In this document: one piece after another, positions 7,390-16,706 of the stretch
Layout of the letters: every line of letters begins with the position of its first letter
Position numbering within the stretch: the first letter of the stretch is position 1
DNA from: Dactylosporangium aurantiacum
GTDB lineage: Bacteria > Actinomycetota > Actinomycetes > Mycobacteriales > Micromonosporaceae
Direction of reading: 5' to 3'
DNA: 64,000 nt
Assembly: GCF_000716715.1 (NCBI RefSeq)
Contig: NZ_JNYJ01000007.1
Span: 186,001-250,000 of the forward strand
Made by a program: the position numbers and the translations under genes
Notes under the pieces: generated by a model
What the model was told of the DNA's origin: nothing
Database searches by the model: none
Seen by the model: only the letters and a program-made list of their open reading frames with translations

Positions 7390-10383
7390 GTGGTAATGCG
7401 TAATCCGATGACCAGGGTGAGCCGACGTGGTCGGGTCACGATCGTCGTGCTGGCGGTCGTCTTCCTGCTCTTCACCCTCTTCGACCGGGTGGTCGGTGCC
7501 TGGGCCGACTACCTGTGGTTCTCCGAGGTCAAGTACACCGGGGTCTTCTCGACGGTGCTCACGACCCGCCTGTGGATGTTCCTCATCTTCGGTGCGGCGG
7601 TCGGGCTCGTCATCGCCGGCAACCTGTACCTGGCGTACCGGACCCGCCCGCTGCTGCGGCCGCACTCCGCGGAGCAGCACGCCCTGGACCGCTACCGGCT
7701 CTTCCTGCTGCCGCACATGACGATCTGGATCGTCGCCGTCGCCGGGCTCATCGGGCTGTTCTCCGGGCTGTCCGCGCAGGGGCACTGGCAGGAGTGGCTG
7801 CTGTTCAGCAACAGCACCCCGTTCGGGCAGACCGACGCCCAGTTCAAGGTCGACCTGAGCTTCTACGTGTTCGAATACCCGTTCTGGCGGTACCTGCTGG
7901 GCGTCGCCTTCACCGCGGTCGTCTTCTCGCTGCTGGGTGCCCTGGCGCTGCACTACCTCTTCGGCGGGGTCCGGCTGCAGGGCGCCGGTGAGCGGATGAC
8001 GACCGCCGCGCGCGCCCACCTGACCGCGCTGGTCGCCACGTTCGTGCTGCTCAAGGCCGCCGCGTACTACCTGGACCGGCGCGGGCTGCTGCTCGACAAG
8101 TTCCCCACCCAGGACCTGTACGGCGCCGGGTACACCAACGTCAACGCGCTGCTGCCGGCGAAGGAGATCCTCGCGTGGATCTCGATCGTCGTGGCGATCG
8201 CGATCCTGGTGTTCTCCAACGCGTTCATGCGCAACCTGGTGTGGCCCGGGCTGGCGCTGGGCCTGCTGGCCCTGTCGGCGGTCGCGGTCGGCGGCATCTA
8301 CCCGGCCGCGGTGCAGTCGTTCACCGTCAAGCCCAGCCAGCTGCAGAAGGAGGCGGAGTACTTCCAGCGCAGCATCGACGCCACGAGACTCGCGTACGGG
8401 TTGAACACGGTGCAGGTCAAACCGTACGCGTCGAGGGCGGAGAAACCCCCGACGAACCTGCCGTCGGTGGACGAGACGGTCACCAACATCCGCCTGCTCG
8501 ACCCGACCGTCATTGGTGAGACGTACACGCAGCAGCAGCAGGTCCGCGGCTTCTACGAGTTCAACCCGAAGCTCGACATCGACCGGTACACCATCGGCGG
8601 CAAGACCCAGGACTACGTCGTCGGCGTCCGTGAGATCAACTACGCGTCGCTGCAGCAGAACAACTGGCAGAACCGGCACTCGGTGTACACCCACGGCTAC
8701 GGCTTCGTCGCCGCGCCGGCCAACCAGGTCGTCTGCAACGGGCAGCCGTTCTACGTCTCGGGCTTCCTCACCGAGCAGACCAAGCCGGTCGGCGACCAGG
8801 GCCAGCAGTGCGCGTCGCAGACGGACCTGATCCCGGTCAGCCAGCCGCGGATCTACTACGGCGAGCAGATGGGCGACGTCTACGCGATCACCGGCCGGGC
8901 CGGCAGCGGCGGCGGCGGGGCCGAGTTCGACCGTCCCACCGCCAACGCCGGCGACCAGTACTCCAGCTACGAAGGCTCCGGCGGCGTCGCGGTCGGCTCC
9001 TACTGGCGGCGGCTGCTGTACGCGGCGTACTTCCGCGAGACGAACTTCCTGCTCTCCGGCGTCTTCAACGACAACTCGAAGGTGCTGTACGTGCGCGACC
9101 CCGAGGACCGGGTCCGCAAGATCGCGCCGTTCCTGACGCTGGACAGCGACCCGTACCCGGCCGTCGTCGACGGCAAGATCCAGTGGATCGTGGACGGCTA
9201 CACCACGTCGGCGACGTACCCGTACTCGCAGCGCCTCGACTGGAACACCGCGATCCAGGACTCCTCGACCAACAGCCGGATGTTCCCCGAGCCGCGCCAG
9301 GACGTGTCGTACCTGCGCAACTCGGTGAAGGCGACGGTCGACGCGTACACGGGCGAGGTCACCCTGTACGCGTTCGACGAGAGCGACCCGATCCTCAAGG
9401 CGTGGAACAAGGCGTTCGGCAACAAGCTGGTCAAGCCGCGGTCGGCGATCTCGGCGTCGCTGCAGGACCACCTGCGGTACCCCGAGGACCAGTTCAAGGT
9501 CCAGCGTGACCTGCTCAGCCGCTTCCACGTGACCACGCCCAACGGTTTCTTCTCCGGCCAGGACTTCTGGGAGGTGCCGAAGAACCCGGCGAACCCGACC
9601 GCGGACCAGCCGCCGTACTACATCGTGGCCAAGCTGCCCAACCAGGAGAAGTCCCGGTTCCAGCTGACCACGGCGCTCGCGCCGCGCAGCCGGGGCAACC
9701 TGGCCGCGCTGATGTCGGCGTCCTACGTGGACGGCAAGCCCGTGTTCGAGATCCTGGAGCTGCCGCCGGACACCGCGGTCCAGGGTCCGGCGCAGATGCA
9801 CAGCACCATGACCGGCATCGCCGAGGCCAGACGCGAGATCACCCAGTTCAGCTCCAACAACTCCGAGGTGATCTACGGCAACCTGCTGACCCTGCCGGTC
9901 GCCGACGGCATGCTGTACGTCGAGCCGATCTACCTGCGCACGAAGAGCGACAAGACGTTCCCGACGCTGCAGAAGGTCCTCGTCGCGTACGGGCCGAACT
10001 ACAAGGCGTATGCCAACACCCTCGCCGACGGCCTCGCCGAACTGGTGAAACAGGCGACCGGCCAGGCACCCGTCCCCGGAACCGGTGACAACACCGACCC
10101 CGGCACCCCACCGGGTGGCAACCCCACCGGCTCGCCGCAGGTACAGGAAGCGATCAACGCCATGAACAAGGCGATCGCCGACCTGAAGGCCGCCCAGGTC
10201 GCCGGCGACTTCGAGGCGTACGGCCGGGCGCTCAAGGCCCTGCAGGACGCCATCGGCCGGTACGAGGCGGCATCGAAGGCGGCGACACCGGCCCCGTCGA
10301 CGAGCGCCTCACCCGGCGCCCAACCCAGCGCGTCGACAAGCGCCAATCCGTCGGCATCGGTGACCCCGGCCCCGTCCGGCTGA
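7390..10383 (+). CDS. UPF0182 family integral membrane protein
   Basis: This 997-residue protein has about seven hydrophobic segments in its first 320 residues (starting IVVLAVVFLLFTLF near 19) and a large outward-facing domain of about 550 residues, as in the UPF0182 family. A Pro/Gly/Thr/Ser-rich region (about 895-920) precedes a short helical segment (EAINAMNKAIADLKAAQVAG) and an Ala/Ser/Pro tail. The GTG at 7390 is preferred over the ATG two codons later because GGAG lies six bases upstream of the GTG. A strong terminator follows at 10395-10428. The family has no assigned biochemical function. It probably shares a transcript with the YlbL-like protease. Confidence 0.93.
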   Translation: MVMRNPMTRVSRRGRVTIVVLAVVFLLFTLFDRVVGAWADYLWFSEVKYTGVFSTVLTTRLWMFLIFGAAVGLVIAGNLYLAYRTRPLLRPHSAEQHALDRYRLFLLPHMTIWIVAVAGLIGLFSGLSAQGHWQEWLLFSNSTPFGQTDAQFKVDLSFYVFEYPFWRYLLGVAFTAVVFSLLGALALHYLFGGVRLQGAGERMTTAARAHLTALVATFVLLKAAAYYLDRRGLLLDKFPTQDLYGAGYTNVNALLPAKEILAWISIVVAIAILVFSNAFMRNLVWPGLALGLLALSAVAVGGIYPAAVQSFTVKPSQLQKEAEYFQRSIDATRLAYGLNTVQVKPYASRAEKPPTNLPSVDETVTNIRLLDPTVIGETYTQQQQVRGFYEFNPKLDIDRYTIGGKTQDYVVGVREINYASLQQNNWQNRHSVYTHGYGFVAAPANQVVCNGQPFYVSGFLTEQTKPVGDQGQQCASQTDLIPVSQPRIYYGEQMGDVYAITGRAGSGGGGAEFDRPTANAGDQYSSYEGSGGVAVGSYWRRLLYAAYFRETNFLLSGVFNDNSKVLYVRDPEDRVRKIAPFLTLDSDPYPAVVDGKIQWIVDGYTTSATYPYSQRLDWNTAIQDSSTNSRMFPEPRQDVSYLRNSVKATVDAYTGEVTLYAFDESDPILKAWNKAFGNKLVKPRSAISASLQDHLRYPEDQFKVQRDLLSRFHVTTPNGFFSGQDFWEVPKNPANPTADQPPYYIVAKLPNQEKSRFQLTTALAPRSRGNLAALMSASYVDGKPVFEILELPPDTAVQGPAQMHSTMTGIAEARREITQFSSNNSEVIYGNLLTLPVADGMLYVEPIYLRTKSDKTFPTLQKVLVAYGPNYKAYANTLADGLAELVKQATGQAPVPGTGDNTDPGTPPGGNPTGSPQVQEAINAMNKAIADLKAAQVAGDFEAYGRALKALQDAIGRYEAASKAATPAPSTSASPGAQPSASTSANPSASVTPAPSG

Positions 10384-10394
10384 CCCCGCGCACC

Positions 10395-10428
10395 AAAGGG
10401 CCGCCGCACCTCGGTGCGGCGGCCCTTT
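10395..10428 (+). terminator. Rho-independent terminator of UPF0182 gene
   Basis: A perfect 16-bp stem, AAAGGG plus CCGCCGCACC (10395-10410) pairing with GGTGCGGCGG plus CCCTTT (10413-10428), lies 12 bp after the stop codon. The terminal A:T pairs supply the T-rich 3' edge. Confidence 0.85.
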
Positions 10429-10524
10429 GCACGTTCACCCGCACCCTCCGACGTGACGGCGGACACGGTCACCCGTAAGCGATTTGGATGTGGTGACGGG
10501 GGTGCGCTAACCTGGACAAGCCGA

Positions 10525-10598
10525 CGCGGGGTGGAGCAGCTCGGTAGCTCGCTGGGCTCATAACCCAGAGGTCGCAGGTTCAAATCCTGTCCCCGCTA
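10525..10598 (+). tRNA. Initiator tRNA-fMet (CAT)
   Basis: The 74-nt gene folds as a full cloverleaf: acceptor CGCGGGG with CCCCGCT, D arm GAGC/GCTC, anticodon arm CTGGG-CTCATAA-CCCAG and T arm GCAGG-TTCAAAT-CCTGT, with A73. The unpaired 1:72 position (C-U) and three consecutive G:C pairs beside the CAT anticodon loop mark it as the initiator, not the elongator, methionine tRNA. The CCA end is not encoded. Confidence 0.95.
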
Positions 10599-10613
10599 CA
10601 ACTAGCACGAAGG

Positions 10614-10650
10614 CGCGGTTCCTCTCCGGAGGGCCGCGTTTCTGCTTTTC
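10614..10650 (+). terminator. Likely tRNA terminator
   Basis: The segments CGCGG..CCTC (10614-10624) and GAGG..CCGCG (10629-10638) form a bulged stem with a TCCG loop. It is followed by TTTCTGCTTTTC. It lies 16 bp past the tRNA. Confidence 0.5.
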
Positions 10651-11876
10651 GGGCGGGGCTGAGCGAGGACCCGCTCACCGGCCTCGGGGCCGGTTTTCGG
10701 CGGAGCCCGCCGCGCGGCCGGGACGTGCGGACGCGCGTCGCCGCAGCAGCGGGCCTGCCAGCGCTGCGCGGCGATGAGGCGGCGGGTCGGCGGTGGGACG
10801 GCGATGGGACGGCGGTGGGACGGCGGTGGGACGGCGAGCGTGCGGCGGAGGGTGCGCACCGCAGCGCAGGGAGTCACGCGCAGCAGCGAGATGGCGTGAC
10901 CGGTCTCGGAGTGACGCGGTCGGGGCTCGCGGCGGCCCGGTAGCGAGCGGTGTGCGCGGCGGTGCCGTGGTGTGGCCGGTCTCGGAATGACGCGGTGGGA
11001 TCTCGCGGCGGCCCGGTGGCGAGCGGTGTGCGCGGCGGTGCGGTGGTGTGGCCGGTCTCGGGGTGACGCGGTCGGGGCTCGCGGCGGCCCGGTGGCGAGC
11101 GGTCTGTACGGCGGCCCGGTGGCGAGGCGCCTGTGCGGCGGCGCGGCCGGTCTCGCGATGCGGTTGGGGCTCGCGGCGGCCAGGTGGTGAGCCGCCTGTG
11201 CGGCGGTGCGATGGTGTGGCCGGTCTCGCGGTGGCGCGGCGGCCCGATGGCGAGCGGTCTGCGCGGCCGGACGTGGGGGTCTGGCGGGATGGCGCGACGT
11301 CCTGCGCGGTGGCGTGGCGGCGTGATGGCGTGGCGGGTGGCGCGATGGTGCGGCGGGATGACGCAACCATCTGTGCGGTGGCATAACGCCGCGATGGCGC
11401 GGTGGCGTGGGGTGGCGGCGCGGAGGAGCGGTGGCACAGCGGTGCGGCGACGTAGCGGCGCGGTGGCACAGCGGTGCGGTGGCACCGCGGCGGCATGGCG
11501 GGTCTGCGCAGCGATGAGATGGCGTGGTAGGTCTCGCGACGGGCCGACGGATGGTGCGGCGGTCTGTGCGGTGGCGCGTGACGTCGTGGTGGGGCGTCGT
11601 GGCGGCGTGACGGAGCGGCCTGACGTGGTGGGGCGGCGTGGTGGGGCGGCGTGGTGGTTCGCGCGGTGTGTCCGTGCAGCGACGGGGATGGCGCGGCGTG
11701 ATGGGCCGCACGGTGCAGATCGCAAAGCCGCCCATGTCAGCGACGCGCGTTGGAGTCGGCATGCTCGCGGAATGTGGATCCGTATATGAGCTGGCGATCG
11801 GCCGCGTGGAGCACAACCGTACAGTGGCACGTGCTAGTGTCGGTTTCGGTCACGGCACGTGCGAGGAGCATCGAAA
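10651..11876. repeat. Degenerate minisatellite region without supported gene
   Basis: About 1.2 kb between the tRNA and spo0M consists mainly of imperfect G/C-rich repeats. An 11-bp unit (GGCGGTGGGAC) repeats four times at about 10789-10836. A unit of roughly 75 bp beginning GGTCTCG recurs at 10902, 10978, 11054, 11149 and 11222 (spacings 76, 76, 95 and 73) and then decays into GCGGTGGCGTGG-like words to about 11700. Several frames on both strands remain open across it (the longest on the minus strand is His/Arg/Pro-rich), as expected for T/A-poor repeats. None has a ribosome binding site or a recognisable domain. The last 120 bp before 11877 are more normal in composition and probably hold the spo0M promoter. 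Confidence 0.75.
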
Positions 11877-12542
11877 ATGTTCGGATCAGCGATGCTCGAC
11901 GAGCGTGGGGTGCGGCCCGGGACGATGGCCGCCGGGCAGGTCCATCTTGGTGGTGGGCGGGACGACGTCGCCGTCGACGAGGTGACCGTGACGCTCATGA
12001 CCGTGGTCAGCGGGGTCGAGGTCGACTTCCTGCGCTGCCAGGTGTCCGCCGGGTTCACGCTGCGGGCGGGGCGGAGCCGGGCGATCCCGTTCGAGCAGCC
12101 GCTGCCGTGGGAGACACCGTTCACGCACCTCGCCGGCGGGCAGCTGCCGGCGGTCTCGGTCCGGCTGCGGACCACCGTCACCGCCGGTGGGCGGCCGAAC
12201 GACGTGGGAGTGACGGCGGCGACCGTGCACCCGACGGCGGGGCAATGGCGGGTGCTCGACGCGGCGCGGCGGCTGGGGTGGGCGTTCCCGCACTGCGAGG
12301 TCCGGCAGGGCACCGTGCCCGGGGTCCGGCAGAGCGACCCGTTCCTGCAGTGGTTCGACTGCGTCGTGCGGCACGCGCCGGACCTGGTGCGGCTCACGTT
12401 CGTCGCCAACCCCGTCGGCGTCGACGTCCTGCTGGAGAGCACCGGCGGCGGGCGGCATCAGTTCGCCCTGCGCCACGACGACGAGACCACCGACCTGGCC
12501 GCGCTGCTCGAGGACCGCCTCAGCCCGTCCCACACACACTGA
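11877..12542 (+). CDS. Spo0M-family sporulation-control protein
   Basis: The protein is 221 residues and has the arrestin-like two-lobe beta-sandwich fold signature of Spo0M proteins. In Bacillus, Spo0M influences sporulation and cytoskeletal processes; in actinomycetes the role is unsettled. Recognisable family blocks are the start (MFGSAMLDERGVRPG), GGGRDDVAVDEVTVTL near 25-40 and the central IPFEQPLPWETPFTHLAG (about 75-92). The ATG at 11877 follows GAGGAG at eight bases; an in-frame GTG six codons earlier has no such signal. It is a single-gene unit ending in duplicated hairpins at 12540-12639. Confidence 0.9.
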   Translation: MFGSAMLDERGVRPGTMAAGQVHLGGGRDDVAVDEVTVTLMTVVSGVEVDFLRCQVSAGFTLRAGRSRAIPFEQPLPWETPFTHLAGGQLPAVSVRLRTTVTAGGRPNDVGVTAATVHPTAGQWRVLDAARRLGWAFPHCEVRQGTVPGVRQSDPFLQWFDCVVRHAPDLVRLTFVANPVGVDVLLESTGGGRHQFALRHDDETTDLAALLEDRLSPSHTH

Positions 12543-12639
12543 CCGCCAAAACGGCGATCGCCGTCCCCGGCCACGAAGGCCAGGGACGCTGACCGCCACA
12601 ACGGCGATCGCCGCCCCCGGCCACGAAGGCCAGGGACGG
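12540..12639. repeat. Two 50-bp tandem copies, each with a terminator hairpin
   Basis: A 50 bp unit that begins with the spo0M stop codon TGA is repeated immediately (12540-12589 and 12590-12639, about three differences). Each unit holds the palindrome GGCGATCGCC and a stem GTCCCcGGCC/GGCCaGGGAC (first copy 12563-12587). Because spo0M and the GH92 gene converge here, the double hairpin can serve as a bidirectional terminator. Confidence 0.75.
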
Positions 12640-12659
12640 CGACCGTCCGGAGCGCACCG

Positions 12660-15600
12660 TCAGGCGAGCAGTTCGAGCTCCGCCAGCTGGGTCTCGGCGG
12701 CGCCGTGGTTGGCGGTCACCTGGAGCCGGTAGCGGCTGTACGCGGTCGTGTTCGGGATGACGAACGCCCTGGTCTGGCGCCGGTCGACGAAGTCGATGTT
12801 GGTGCGGGTGTCGACCGTCGTCCAGGTGACGCCGTCGTTCGAGCCCTGCAGGACCCAGTTCCTGGGGTCGCGGCCGGGCACGTCGTCGGCGGAGGTCAGG
12901 GTGTACTGCTTGACCGTCGCCGCCGCGGTGAGCTGGCAGGTGATCGTCGCGGTGGTCGCGAAGGCCAGCCACTTCGTCATCGAGGTGTCGTCGACCAGCA
13001 TCGCGCGGCCCTCGGCGGTGCCGTTCTCCGCCGTGGCGGTGACGGTGCTGCCGGTCGCCCTGTCCTTCAGCTGGACCGGCGCGGCGGTCCCGCTCGTCAG
13101 CGAACCAGGGATGTTGCCGGCCCCGGTGCCCCACGACGACGGGTTCGGGCCCATCACGAAGTTCAGCGTGCCGCCCGCGGTCAGGTCCGCGTGCGTCAGG
13201 TAGTTCTTCGGGTACGCGATGCCGTTGAGGGTGGCGCTCTGGATGTACCGGTTGACGTCGCTGACACCGGGGGCGGTGACCGTGAACGTCCGGCCGTTCT
13301 CCAGGGTCATCGTCGCCTTCGGGTGCAGCGGCGCGCCGATCGCGTAGTCGGTCGAGCCCATCCGCGCCGGGTAGAAGCCCAGGGCGGAGAACACGTACCA
13401 CGCCGACATCTCACCGTTGTCCTCGTCACCGAGGTACCCGTTGCCGGTGCCGGCGCCCGAGTTGTAGAGCGTGGTGAGCACCCGGCGGACCTGGTCCTGC
13501 GTCCTGGCCGGGGTGCCGGCGTAGTTGTACATGTACAGCATGTGGTGGATGGGCTCGTTGGAGTGCGCGTACTGGCCCATGTTGGTGTCGTACGCCTCGG
13601 ACATCTCGTGGATGGTGCCGCCGTAGCAGCCGGGCAGGAAGTCCCGCGGCGCGGCGAGCACCGCGTCGATCTTCGCCGCCAGCTGCGCCTGGCCGCCGTA
13701 CAGGTTGGCCATGCCCTGCGGGTCCTGCGGCGCGGCGGTCGCGTAGTGCCACGGCGCGCCCTCGGTGAACTCGCACCCCCACTCGTTGGGCTTGAAGTTC
13801 GCGTCGGTGGTGCGCCACGCGCCGTTGCTCTGCCTGCCGCGGAAGAAGCCGACCGACTGCGAGAAGAGGTTCACGTAGTCGAGCGCCTGGTTGCGGAAGT
13901 ACGCGGCGTCCTCGGTGTACCCGAGCGCCTGCCCCATCTGGGAGATGCCGAAGTTGTTCGTCGCGTCCTCGAGGGTCCAGGCGGCCGACTCGCCGAGCAC
14001 GTCGGTGGCGACGTACCCCTTGAACACCGACGTCTGGATCGCCTTGCGGCCCTTGTTGCCGGCGCCGGAGTACGTGCTGGCGTTCTTCACCATCGACGCG
14101 TACGCCGCCTGGTAGTCGAAGTTGCGGACACCCTTCACGTACGCGTCCGCGAACGCCAGGTCCTGGTTCGTGCCGACCATGATGTCGATCGAGCCGGGAC
14201 CGGTCCAGCGCGGCGTCCAGCCGAAGCTCTTGTACGCGTTGACGAAACCGTCGAGCATCTCACCGGTCCGCGTCGGGGTGAGCAGCGTGTACAGCGGCCA
14301 CACCGCGCGGGACGTGTCCCAGAAGCCGTTGTTCACGTACATCTGCCCGTCGTGCACCGTGTTGTCGTAGGGGCTGTGGTACCTGCGGACCCCGCCGACC
14401 AGCTCCGAGCGGTTGTTCGGGTACATGAACGACCGGTACATGTTCGAGTAGAACGTGACCTGGTTGTCGCTGGTGGCGCCCTCGATCCGGACCTTGCCGA
14501 GGGTCGCGTCCCACAGGGTCGCGGCCTCCTCCCGGACCGTGTCGAAGCTCTTCGCGCCGACCTCCTGGCTGAGGTTCGCCGCGGCCTGCGCGACGCTGAT
14601 GAACGACGTGCCGATCTTCAGGGTCACCTGCTCGTTCGCGGCGGTCGCGAACCGGATCCAGCTGGTGGCGCCCTGGCCGGTGATGGTCCCGGACGCGGCG
14701 ATCGCCTTGTCCACGGTCGCGGAGACGTACAGCTGCTGGCCGCGGTGGTTGATCGAGCCGGAGATGGTCTGCGCGGCGGTGTTCACGGTGAGCGAGCCGC
14801 TGGCGCTGTCGACGGTGTCGAAGAGGATCACCGAGTCCGCGGCGGACGGGAAGCGGAACCGCATCACGCCGGCGTGGTCGGTCGGGGTGATCTCCGCGGT
14901 GATCCCGTACGTGTCCAGAGAAGTCTTGTAGTAGTGCGCCTTCGCGACCTCGTTACCGTGGCTGAACGTCGACCTGCGCGCGTCCGGGGTCGACTTCACC
15001 CCGCCGGTCATCGGCATCACCTGCAGCTGCGCGTAGTCGCCGATCCAGGGGCTCGGCTCGTGGCTGATCGCGAAGCCCTGCACCGTGGTGGCCTTGTACT
15101 CGTACAGCCAGCTGTCGTTGTTGCCGTTGGTCACCGGCGTCCAGAAGTTGAACCCGTTCGGCACCGTGGTGCCGGGGAACGTGTTGCCGCGCGAGTAGCT
15201 GAAGCTCGAGTTCGAGCCGCGCCGCGTGTCGACGTAGTCCGACAGCCGGCCGGCGGTGCCGCCGTCGGCGCGGATCTGGATGTCGTCGAACCAGCCGCGG
15301 AACAGGCCCGTGTTCAGCGGCTGGTCGTAGGCGATCATGATCCGGTCGATCGTCTTGCCGGCCCGGACCGCGCCGATGTTCGACGTGACGTAGTTCCAGG
15401 TGTTGAAGGACAGGACCGAGCCGTTGCCCTGGAACGTCGGGTGCACCCGCACGCCGTGCTGGTCGACCGCGCCGGAGTCGCGCAGGTTGGTGCCGTCGGT
15501 GAACATCAGGTCGACCGCGACGTCGAGGTGCCCGCCGGACTGGGGGTACACCCAGTAGGACAACGTGCTGGCCGCACCGACCGGGATGTCGACGTCGAAG

Positions 15601-15923
15601 ACCCGGTTGTACGAGAAGGACGTCGTCGCGCTCAGGTCGTTGCCGGAGTACAGCAGGGCGGTCGTCCCGGTGTGGGCCGTGCCGGTGCCCGGGATGCTCT
15701 CCATGCCGGTCAGCGCGCAGCAGTAGCCGCCGATGTTGGTGCTGTTCTCGACGCTGTTGGTCCAGGTCGGCTGCGGGTCGCCGGCCTCGAGGCCGGTCGA
15801 CCAGTCGCCGGCGGCGGCCGCCGCGGGCTCGGTGAACACGGTGGCGCTGAGCAGGCTCGCGGCGATGGCGGCCACCGCGAGCCAGGCACGTCTGCGGGTG
15901 GTGCGGGGTCGGGGGAGTGTCAT
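12660..15923 (-). CDS. Secreted GH92 alpha-mannosidase
   Basis: This 1087-residue exported enzyme is of glycoside hydrolase family 92 (calcium-dependent exo-alpha-mannosidases). A signal peptide (1-37, RRR n-region, cleavage near AAAA) is followed by an N-terminal beta-sandwich region (about 40-215) that looks carbohydrate-binding. The GH92 module (about 225-910) follows, with the family blocks SNEPIHHMLYMYNY and DEDNGEMSAWYVFSALGFYP. The C-terminal 150 residues resemble an F5/8-type discoidin domain (NWVLQGSNDGVTWTTVDTR). It likely trims alpha-mannosides of fungal or plant glycans. The upstream 237 bp contain a perfect palindrome at 16091-16109. With the neighbouring GH2 and GH18 genes it forms a polysaccharide-degradation island. 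Confidence 0.93.
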   Translation of the reverse strand: MTLPRPRTTRRRAWLAVAAIAASLLSATVFTEPAAAAAGDWSTGLEAGDPQPTWTNSVENSTNIGGYCCALTGMESIPGTGTAHTGTTALLYSGNDLSATTSFSYNRVFDVDIPVGAASTLSYWVYPQSGGHLDVAVDLMFTDGTNLRDSGAVDQHGVRVHPTFQGNGSVLSFNTWNYVTSNIGAVRAGKTIDRIMIAYDQPLNTGLFRGWFDDIQIRADGGTAGRLSDYVDTRRGSNSSFSYSRGNTFPGTTVPNGFNFWTPVTNGNNDSWLYEYKATTVQGFAISHEPSPWIGDYAQLQVMPMTGGVKSTPDARRSTFSHGNEVAKAHYYKTSLDTYGITAEITPTDHAGVMRFRFPSAADSVILFDTVDSASGSLTVNTAAQTISGSINHRGQQLYVSATVDKAIAASGTITGQGATSWIRFATAANEQVTLKIGTSFISVAQAAANLSQEVGAKSFDTVREEAATLWDATLGKVRIEGATSDNQVTFYSNMYRSFMYPNNRSELVGGVRRYHSPYDNTVHDGQMYVNNGFWDTSRAVWPLYTLLTPTRTGEMLDGFVNAYKSFGWTPRWTGPGSIDIMVGTNQDLAFADAYVKGVRNFDYQAAYASMVKNASTYSGAGNKGRKAIQTSVFKGYVATDVLGESAAWTLEDATNNFGISQMGQALGYTEDAAYFRNQALDYVNLFSQSVGFFRGRQSNGAWRTTDANFKPNEWGCEFTEGAPWHYATAAPQDPQGMANLYGGQAQLAAKIDAVLAAPRDFLPGCYGGTIHEMSEAYDTNMGQYAHSNEPIHHMLYMYNYAGTPARTQDQVRRVLTTLYNSGAGTGNGYLGDEDNGEMSAWYVFSALGFYPARMGSTDYAIGAPLHPKATMTLENGRTFTVTAPGVSDVNRYIQSATLNGIAYPKNYLTHADLTAGGTLNFVMGPNPSSWGTGAGNIPGSLTSGTAAPVQLKDRATGSTVTATAENGTAEGRAMLVDDTSMTKWLAFATTATITCQLTAAATVKQYTLTSADDVPGRDPRNWVLQGSNDGVTWTTVDTRTNIDFVDRRQTRAFVIPNTTAYSRYRLQVTANHGAAETQLAELELLA

Positions 15924-16090
15924 GCGGCAACCTGCCGTTCCGGTGAGGGTCGTCTCGCCGCGCCCGACATCGTTGTCAGCGCGCGTGCCAGCACCAGCCG
16001 TCGACGCTGGGATGGCGTGCGCACACCTGGCGGGGCGGCGCCGTTCAAGGGGGCGGGACGTTCCTACGGAGATTCGCGCCGATATCGAGT

Positions 16091-16109
16091 TTTGTCAACT
16101 CTTGACAAA
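16091..16109. promoter_or_regulatory. 19-bp palindrome upstream of GH92 gene, likely operator
   Basis: A perfect inverted repeat, TTTGTCAA-CTC-TTGACAAA. Read on the minus strand, its right arm supplies a consensus -35 hexamer TTGACA, with a plausible -10 (GAATCT) 17 bp further on. A repressor bound here would cover the promoter of the GH92 gene, about 170 bp upstream of its start. Confidence 0.55.
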
Positions 16110-16160
16110 TCGCGGAGGGCGGGGGCGGCGCATACCGCGTCCCCCGCCCTGTCACGGGTG

Positions 16161-16706
16161 CTACTGCTTGAGGAAGGTCTGCGCGGCGCTGCCGTTGCAG
16201 TCCCACAGCTGCAGCCGGGCCCCGTTGCTCACCGAGCCGTTCGGGGAGTCCAGGCAGCGGCCCGACTGCGGGTTGCGCAGGGAGCCGTCGGTCTGCGGGA
16301 CCCACTGCTGGGCGCCGCCGCCGTTGCAGTCCCACAGCTGGATCGGGGTGCCGTTGGCGGTGCCGTTGCCGGTGGCGTCCAGGCACCGGTTTCCGGTGTC
16401 GTCGGCGGCGACGTCGACGCACTGGCCGGCCGGGCCGTTGACGAACGTCGCGCCGGGCGACCCGCCGCCGAGGCGGAAGGTCTGCGCGCCGCTGCCGTTG
16501 CAGTCCCACAGCTGCAGCCGGGTCCCGTTGGCGGTCGAGCCGCTGGGGGAGTCCAGGCAGCGCCCCGACTGCGGGTTGCGCAGGGAGCCGTTGGCCTGCG
16601 GGACCCACTGCTGGGCGCCGCCGCCGTTGCAGTCCCACAGCTGGATCGGGGTGCCGTTGGCGGTGCCGTTGCCGGTGGCGTCCAGGCACCGGTTACGTCG
16701 ACGCAC
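16161..16706 (-). pseudogene. Detached ricin-type (CBM13) tail of the GH2 gene, -1/+1 frame
   Basis: This reading frame encodes about 180 residues of beta-trefoil carbohydrate-binding sequence. Two QLWDCNG-type modules (NRCLDATGNGTANGTPIQLW and its repeat) end in QTFLKQ. It lacks a start signal and continues, in a different frame, the upstream GH2 protein. The DNA shows two near-identical half-modules about 300 bp apart (16230-16390 and 16530-16690). The linker GTCGACGT..AACCGG in the upstream copy is 19 bp shorter than in the downstream copy, which moves the frame. The full-length ancestor would have had GH2 fused to this domain. Confidence 0.8.

Noticed and set aside
7270..9801. An 843-codon open frame antisense to the UPF0182 gene
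   Set aside because: It is a composition shadow; the UPF0182 protein on the other strand has clear membrane helices and family sequence.
10525..10598. Possible integration site (attB) at the tRNA gene
   Set aside because: No integrase and no downstream copy of the tRNA 3' end were found.
10602..11830. Long His/Arg/Pro-rich open frames on the minus strand (up to 404 codons) and Gly/Arg/Trp-rich ones on the plus strand
   Set aside because: All are products of the repeat region's lack of T/A. Several frames are open at once, none has a ribosome site or a known domain.
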